DNA of 35,642 bases, taken from an uncultured Clostridia bacterium (GTDB lineage: Bacteria; Bacillota; Clostridia; Christensenellales; UBA1242). Both the position numbers and the translations under genes were made by a program. The stretch lies in NCBI GenBank assembly GCA_945919375.1, contig CAMEJD010000002.1:1-35642 (forward strand). The letters run 5' to 3'. Shown here one piece after another: positions 30,650 to 35,642 of the stretch. Numbering within the stretch: position 1 is the first letter of the stretch; every line of letters starts with the position of its first letter. The notes under the pieces are model-generated. The model had not been told where the DNA came from and ran no database searches. It was given only the letters and a program-made list of their open reading frames with translations.

Positions 30650-32218
30650 TTATTCTCCTTTTAATTGCTTGTATATATGTGTACAAATTTTTATTGCATC
30701 TTGGGCACTTGAGATAATTCCACCGGCATATCCTGCACCTTCTCCACAAGGATACACACCTTTTATGTTACTGCAAAAATCTTCGCCCCTAATTATAGTA
30801 ACCGGGCTTGAACTTCTTGTTTCAACACCAATTAAGACATCATTGTCTTGAGCAAAGCCATTGTACTTTTTATTAAAGTCCAAAAGCCCAAGTTTTAGAC
30901 TTTCATAAACAAAATCTGGCAAGCAATTTTTTAGTTCAACAAACTTATAACTTGGTCTATATGTACATTCTCCAATATTTGTTTTGTTATATAAAAACGA
31001 GCCAACAGTTTGAACAGGTGCACTATAATTTCCCCCACCTAATTCATATGCCAATTTTTCATACTTTTCTTGAAAATACATTCCTGCCAAAACATCGTTT
31101 GAGTTTAAGTCACTTGGGTTTACATTTATAAGCAATGCCGAGTTTGAATATTTGTTATCCCTTGCAAAATTACTCATCCCATTTGTAACAATTTCACCTT
31201 CTCCACTTGATGATGCAACAACATATCCACCCGGACACATACAAAAAGTAAACATCGCCCTTCCATTACTTAGGTGACTAACAAGTTTGTAATCTGCATT
31301 TGGTAAATTTTTGTTGTAGTTTTTGCCATATTGCATAACATTGATATTTTGTGCTTTTTGCTCAATCCTAACCCCCATTGCAAAAGGTTTTTGTGCCATA
31401 TCAAAATCGTAACTTTTTAGCATCTTGAAAATATCTCTTGCACTGTGTCCGACACACAAGGCAAGTAAATCCGTTTTTATAATTTCTATTTTATTGGTTA
31501 TAACATTTTTAGTTTCAACATACTTTATTTGATTATTCTCTATTCCAAGATTTACAAGTTTTGTATTAAACAAAACAGTTCCACCAAGTTTTATTATTTC
31601 TTCTCTAATATTTTTTACAACCTGTCTTAATTTGTCAGTTCCAATATGTGGCTTGCCTTCATACAAAATTTCTTCTGGGGCATTATGCAAATAAAGTTCT
31701 TCAATTGCCATTTTGCAAAACTCATTATTTACGTTTGTGTTAAGTTTGCCATCACTAAAAGTCCCTGCTCCACCTTCACCAAATTGCACATTTGAAAATT
31801 TGTTTAACTTGCCATATTTCCAAAATTCTTTCACACTTTTTTGTCTTAAATCAATATCTTCTCCTTGTTCAATAACAATTGGGTTCTGCCCCATTTTTGC
31901 AAGACACAAGGCAAAGAACATTCCACTTGGCCCAAATCCAACAACAATTGGTTTTGTCTTTTTGCCTAGTTTTTCAAATTTTATCCCATTGATTTTATAA
32001 TCAATTTTTTCATAATTTAATGTTTTTTCTTTAGCTTTATTTTTTAATTCAACACCAACAGAATATACATAAAAAATATTATTTTTATTTCTTGCATCAA
32101 TAGATTTTTTTAATATTTTTATTTCTTTTATTTCGTTTTTTAATAATTTTTCTAATTTATTTTTTAAGTCGTTTTTTGTACTTTCAATTTGCATTTTTAT
32201 GTTATTTATTTTAAGCAT
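30650..32218 (-). CDS. FAD-dependent oxidoreductase, COG2509 type
   Basis: A 522-residue flavoprotein of the uncharacterised COG2509 dehydrogenase family. An N-terminal domain of about 80 residues precedes the FAD-binding motif VVGFGPSGMFFALCLA (about 91-106). Further family signatures are FGEGGAGTFSDGKLNT and GRAMFTFCMCPGGYVVASSS (both mid-protein), and YPCGEGAGYAGGIISSAQDA near the C-terminus, which closes the FAD site. ATG 32218 has GGAGAA at the right distance and overlaps the end of the upstream flavoprotein gene by 13 nt, indicating coupling. Substrate unknown. Confidence 0.9.
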   Translation of the reverse strand: MLKINNIKMQIESTKNDLKNKLEKLLKNEIKEIKILKKSIDARNKNNIFYVYSVGVELKNKAKEKTLNYEKIDYKINGIKFEKLGKKTKPIVVGFGPSGMFFALCLAKMGQNPIVIEQGEDIDLRQKSVKEFWKYGKLNKFSNVQFGEGGAGTFSDGKLNTNVNNEFCKMAIEELYLHNAPEEILYEGKPHIGTDKLRQVVKNIREEIIKLGGTVLFNTKLVNLGIENNQIKYVETKNVITNKIEIIKTDLLALCVGHSARDIFKMLKSYDFDMAQKPFAMGVRIEQKAQNINVMQYGKNYNKNLPNADYKLVSHLSNGRAMFTFCMCPGGYVVASSSGEGEIVTNGMSNFARDNKYSNSALLINVNPSDLNSNDVLAGMYFQEKYEKLAYELGGGNYSAPVQTVGSFLYNKTNIGECTYRPSYKFVELKNCLPDFVYESLKLGLLDFNKKYNGFAQDNDVLIGVETRSSSPVTIIRGEDFCSNIKGVYPCGEGAGYAGGIISSAQDAIKICTHIYKQLKGE

Positions 32219-33318
32219 AATTTTTCTCCAACAATTTTGCCACTTGTCCATGCCCATTGCAAGTTATATCCACCACAAAGTCCATCAACGTCACACACTT
32301 CACCAATAAAATAAAGCCCTTTTATGCCTTTGTATTCAAGGTCAGAAGTCAAATCTTGCAAACTTACACCACCATTATTTACTTGATTATTATCATAAGT
32401 TCCAACAATATCAAATTCAAGTGATTTTATGTTTTTTACAAGTTTTTGAATGTTATTTTTGCATGGTTTTTCTTCTTCGTTTATTTTGCAAATATTTAAC
32501 AAATATTTATTTATTTCTCTATGAAAAATACCTTGCATAAATGTTTTCATATTTTTGTAATTGTTTTTTAATCTTTTTGTTAATATTTCTTCTAATTCTT
32601 CTTTTGAATATTTTGGCAAAAGGTCAATTGATAGTATGCTTTGATAATTATGTTCTCTTGCGAGCAAACTGGATAAATTAAATATGCAAATACCACTTAG
32701 TCCACTATCTTTAAATAGCACTTCACCATATTCAGAGTATCCCTTTGATTTTACTATAACATTAGAAAGCCTAAGTCCAGATAACCTTTTTGTGTTTTGC
32801 TTGGTTTTTAATGCAACAAGCGATGGGAAAAACTTGTTGTATTTTATATTCAAATTATCAAGCAAGTTTGCTGTGCTTCCAGTTGCAATAACAACTTTGT
32901 CAAAATGATATGTTTCATTAACCAAAAAACCATCGTCCAGCTTTTCAATCTTTTGAACTTGGGTGTTAATTACTTCCACTTTTTTTGTGCCCAAATAATT
33001 TACAAAAACATCAACGACACTTGTTGCCGTGTTTGAAATTGGGTACACTCTGCCCATTTCGTCAACATAAGTCAAAAGACCAATCTTGTTAAAAAAATCA
33101 AGAGTGTTTTTGTGGTCAAACTTTTGCAAATAAGAATCAATATTTGTGTTATAACTAAAATTGTTATAATGCACATTTGTAAGGTTGCATCTCCCGTTGC
33201 CTGTAAGCAAAATCTTTTTCCCTAGTTTCTCTTCATTTGAAAAAATTGTCACATCGCTTGTGCAAAAACTTGCACACATAAGGGCACTTGCCCCACCACC
33301 TATAATTGCTACTTTCAT
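32206..33318 (-). CDS. HI0933/YhiN-family FAD-binding protein
   Basis: A 370-residue flavoprotein of the HI0933/YhiN family, often annotated as aminoacetone oxidase family. Motifs: N-terminal dinucleotide fold VAIIGGGASALMCA (3-16), the family hallmark GKKILLTGNGRCNLTN (about 33-48), VVIATGS (about 131-137) and the C-terminal GLYFIGEVCDVDGLCGGYNL, FAD-binding. It is the first gene of a three-gene operon with the COG2509 flavoprotein and a small membrane protein. No ribosome site precedes ATG 33318, and a promoter ends six bases before it, so the operon mRNA appears leaderless. True substrate is unknown. Confidence 0.9.
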   Translation of the reverse strand: MKVAIIGGGASALMCASFCTSDVTIFSNEEKLGKKILLTGNGRCNLTNVHYNNFSYNTNIDSYLQKFDHKNTLDFFNKIGLLTYVDEMGRVYPISNTATSVVDVFVNYLGTKKVEVINTQVQKIEKLDDGFLVNETYHFDKVVIATGSTANLLDNLNIKYNKFFPSLVALKTKQNTKRLSGLRLSNVIVKSKGYSEYGEVLFKDSGLSGICIFNLSSLLAREHNYQSILSIDLLPKYSKEELEEILTKRLKNNYKNMKTFMQGIFHREINKYLLNICKINEEEKPCKNNIQKLVKNIKSLEFDIVGTYDNNQVNNGGVSLQDLTSDLEYKGIKGLYFIGEVCDVDGLCGGYNLQWAWTSGKIVGEKLCLK

Positions 33319-33324
33319 AGTTCT

Positions 33325-33353
33325 ATTTTAACATATACATAAAAAAAGTACAA
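33325..33353 (-). promoter_or_regulatory. Leaderless promoter of the flavoprotein operon
   Basis: Minus strand: TTGTAC (33348-33353), 17-bp spacer ending TGT (extended -10), TAAAAT (33325-33330), six bases, then ATG 33318. The -35 hexamer lies inside the terminator stem of the upstream surface-protein gene. Confidence 0.65.
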
Positions 33354-33370
33354 ACCTATGTTTGTACTTT
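33341..33370 (-). terminator. Terminator of the surface protein gene
   Basis: AAAAAAGTACAAAC, 4-nt loop, GTTTGTACTTTTTT, about 20 bp after the stop codon at 33390. Confidence 0.88.
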
Positions 33371-33389
33371 TTTGTTTGCTATTCACCTT

Positions 33390-35642
33390 TTAATTACTTT
33401 TATCTTTGTCCAAATTTTCTGCTTTTGGTTTTTGTCCGGCTTTTTTGTTGGACTTTAAAATTTCATCCATCATCTTTTGGTTTTGAGCAACTGAAGAAAT
33501 TGTTGCAAGTTTTTCCATCTTTTTCTTCTTGTGTCTTATCCATAACCAAAGAATCAAAACAATAAGAATAATTAGCGAGACTATGCTTGAAATTAGCACA
33601 ATCGCCAAGGTGTAATTTGCTTGTGACCTTATGAATTTTGCATTCTCTGTTACATACCCAAACAATCCATTTTGATTTATTACTTCATAATATTCGTCAA
33701 GTTCAAGATTTGAAATGCCGTTGTCTATATAATCAAATGTACCATCAAATGGATTATCTTTTGTCCCAATTGGTTGCCAGAATCTTTCGTCAAGATTCAT
33801 ATCAGATTTAAGGACATAATATCCTTGTGCATAAGGTATTGTCGTTTCGGCTGAAATATTGTTGTTAATCAAATATGCCATTGCCGAAAGTTGTCTTTCG
33901 TTATATATCACATAAGGGTCGCCTTCTGTTCCATAACCAGCAAACATTTCATAAACTTCTACCCAAAGAATTTTACGGAATTTTGCTTTTATTATATTTG
34001 TTGAATCAGAATCAAACCCATTGTCTTTGTGAATTAACAATTGTCTTACATTTGAATCAATATTTTTATCATTTAATGTCAAGGACACAAGTTCATATCT
34101 TTTTGCTGTCAAAAGCACGATATCCAAATAATTATCATAGTTATATGTCTTTGTTATTGAAATTAACTTTTGACCATCAAATTCAAACTCGCCGCCTTCG
34201 GCTCCGTCAACAACAAATTCAACTCTGACCGACTTTTGAGATATTACCAAAGAGAACTCAACATATCCCCTTACAGCATCTTCTTTTGTTATTCTATAGG
34301 TCTTATTGCCAATAACTCCAGAATATTCGCCATCCCATGCTTTGTGATAATAACCGTATGTTATATCATTTATACCAAAGATTATTGTGTCACCGACTCT
34401 AAAGTTTCCTTCAACATTTTGAATTTTTGAGTAAACAGAGAGTTTTGCATTGTCTACTTGCTTTAACCTTACATCAACTTCTTTTCCAATGAATTTTGCA
34501 GAGATTACAGTAGGTTGTTCAATTACAAAACTCATTTGGGAAGTTGAATTTTGAATTGTTGTGCCATTAACTGTCCAATAATAGAATAAGTATCCGTCAT
34601 TTGGAAGTGCATTTACAGTAACTGATTCGCCATATAATACTTCTTTTGTTGAAATACTTGCTTCGCCATTACCATAAGATTCAACTGAAACTTCCATTGT
34701 GTAATACAAGTAAACAACAATATCTTCTTCCGGCATTTCTATGTTAAACGGTTCAGTGTTAAGTAGTGTCCTATCTTTTATACCTTCTTCATATGACCAA
34801 CCATAGTATTTATATCCACGATTGCCATAAGGAGCATTGATTATAACCTGTGAACCCGGCTCATATCTTACGCCAACTACTTCATATTTTTGCAAATCTT
34901 GGTAAATTGGTTTTCTGCCTTCTTTTGCTGGGAATACTTCATCAAACGCAATTTTGCTCAGTGTTGAAGTTGGAACAAGTACAACATCAACCTTGTATGT
35001 AATAAGTTCCCACATTGCATATAGTGTGCATTCATAATCAATTCCCGCTGTGTGTGACACTTCAGCAAATTCAGAGCCATAGAATCCCAAAGTTTTTACT
35101 TTTGATTGTCCATTGAATGAATAATAGTAAATATTTCCATTTTCAAACACATAACTTGCATCCAGTGAACCACTTTGAAGTCCCCAACCTACAAATTTAT
35201 ATTTTGCTCGTGTTGGATTCATCACTGTAGATGGAAGTGTTGGATTGAATATTGATTCCCCGCTCTTTATAGTGCTTGCCACACTTTCTGGGCAATTTTC
35301 ATAATTAAAGTTAAATGTAACATTGTATGTGAATGCTTTTATTTCAACACCAATAACCATGTCGCCTTTAATATTTGATATAAGCCCATTTGAAAGTGAA
35401 GTTATACCATCCGGAGTTATCACTGGAGTACCAAAGTATTCATTTGAAACCAACATATATCCCGGATTGATTTTTAGTTGCATTCCAACTTTTCCGCCAG
35501 TCTTTACATTAAATTCAAATGACCTTTGATTTCCAAAATCTCTATAAGTTATAAGACCTTTAGTTGTATTGCTGTCGTATGTAAGTTCAGCACCATTAAC
35601 ATCGCCGGTTAATTCAACAAGGACAGTATTATATCTTGCCCT
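33390..35642 (-). CDS. Surface protein with InlB B-type repeats and C-terminal membrane anchor (5' end outside window)
   Basis: At least 750 residues; the frame stays open to the window edge, so the start and signal peptide are missing. An internal ATG at 35483 has no ribosome site. Visible parts, in order: a Listeria-Bacteroides repeat (YNVTFNFNYENCP ... KYKFVGWG ... YECTLYAMWE), a related YNR-type unit with YKYYGWSYEEG, a divergent B-repeat (SVESYGNGEASISTKEVLYG ... DGYLFYYW), further beta domains, and a GLUG-like segment (GYGTEGDPYVIYNERQLSAM ... FWQPIGTKDNPFDGTFDY ... GLFGYV). A single membrane helix (about 75 residues from the end) and a basic cytoplasmic tail follow. It is anchored without an LPxTG motif. 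Likely an adhesin or polymer-binding surface protein. Confidence 0.85.
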   Translation of the reverse strand, partial: RARYNTVLVELTGDVNGAELTYDSNTTKGLITYRDFGNQRSFEFNVKTGGKVGMQLKINPGYMLVSNEYFGTPVITPDGITSLSNGLISNIKGDMVIGVEIKAFTYNVTFNFNYENCPESVASTIKSGESIFNPTLPSTVMNPTRAKYKFVGWGLQSGSLDASYVFENGNIYYYSFNGQSKVKTLGFYGSEFAEVSHTAGIDYECTLYAMWELITYKVDVVLVPTSTLSKIAFDEVFPAKEGRKPIYQDLQKYEVVGVRYEPGSQVIINAPYGNRGYKYYGWSYEEGIKDRTLLNTEPFNIEMPEEDIVVYLYYTMEVSVESYGNGEASISTKEVLYGESVTVNALPNDGYLFYYWTVNGTTIQNSTSQMSFVIEQPTVISAKFIGKEVDVRLKQVDNAKLSVYSKIQNVEGNFRVGDTIIFGINDITYGYYHKAWDGEYSGVIGNKTYRITKEDAVRGYVEFSLVISQKSVRVEFVVDGAEGGEFEFDGQKLISITKTYNYDNYLDIVLLTAKRYELVSLTLNDKNIDSNVRQLLIHKDNGFDSDSTNIIKAKFRKILWVEVYEMFAGYGTEGDPYVIYNERQLSAMAYLINNNISAETTIPYAQGYYVLKSDMNLDERFWQPIGTKDNPFDGTFDYIDNGISNLELDEYYEVINQNGLFGYVTENAKFIRSQANYTLAIVLISSIVSLIILIVLILWLWIRHKKKKMEKLATISSVAQNQKMMDEILKSNKKAGQKPKAENLDKDKSN

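Overview
The window looks like a chromosomal segment of a low-GC Bacillota, probably an anaerobic Clostridia-class gut or rumen lineage. Evidence: strong AT bias, AGGAG-type ribosome sites, textbook sigma-A promoters (TTGACA-17-TATAAT), tRNAs with encoded CCA, a glycine T-box before an alpha2-type GlyRS, a SpoVB-like flippase next to a DUF421/DUF4363 pair, a YtrA/YtrB-type GntR-ABC operon, and surface proteins with Listeria-Bacteroides (InlB B) repeats. I cannot assign a genus.

Layout. 1-300: tRNA-Lys(CTT) and an extra copy of its 3' half, separated by a hairpin-rich spacer. 425-2316: GntR regulator, ABC ATPase and permease. 2478-7069 (minus): T-box/glyS, NUDIX hydrolase, rlmA-like methyltransferase, GNAT-fold protein and small LysM protein. 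7100-10360 (plus): SpoVB-like flippase, DUF421, DUF4363, folA. 10487-10973: a two-unit tandem repeat built from four related hairpin modules. 10964-16154 (minus): rpoZ, ligA, pcrA, an unknown small gene and rpsU. 16334-18646: an orphan coiled-coil/beta-rich protein facing a secreted SipW-substrate-like protein with a long leader. 19104-20243: a Fic protein with its own operator-bearing promoter, beside the first copy of a perfect 155-bp repeat. 20315-22360 (minus): chorismate mutase, SLC13 transporter and tRNA-Ser(GCT). 22445-22599: second copy of the 155-bp repeat. 22666-27241: membrane glycosyltransferase, an unknown acidic protein, an RsgI-domain lipoprotein and a SASA esterase lipoprotein. 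27261-33318: gene remnant, serS, Na/Pi cotransporter, tiny membrane protein and two FAD-dependent oxidoreductases. 33390-35642: a large surface protein truncated by the window edge.

Most of the window is housekeeping. The unusual signals are: (i) the modular hairpin array beside rpoZ, where stem sequences change but pairing and a tandem G-A core are kept; (ii) a 13-bp box, AACTTCCGATAAT, in the spacer of the fic promoter that is also carried at the end of both 155-bp repeats; (iii) a recurring layout in which the -10 box lies 6-10 nt before the ATG and no ribosome site is visible, suggesting frequent leaderless mRNAs; (iv) an RsgI-type sensor domain on a lipoprotein without its anti-sigma part; (v) a 48-codon remnant in frame behind serS. 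I see no CRISPR array, complete insertion sequence or prophage.
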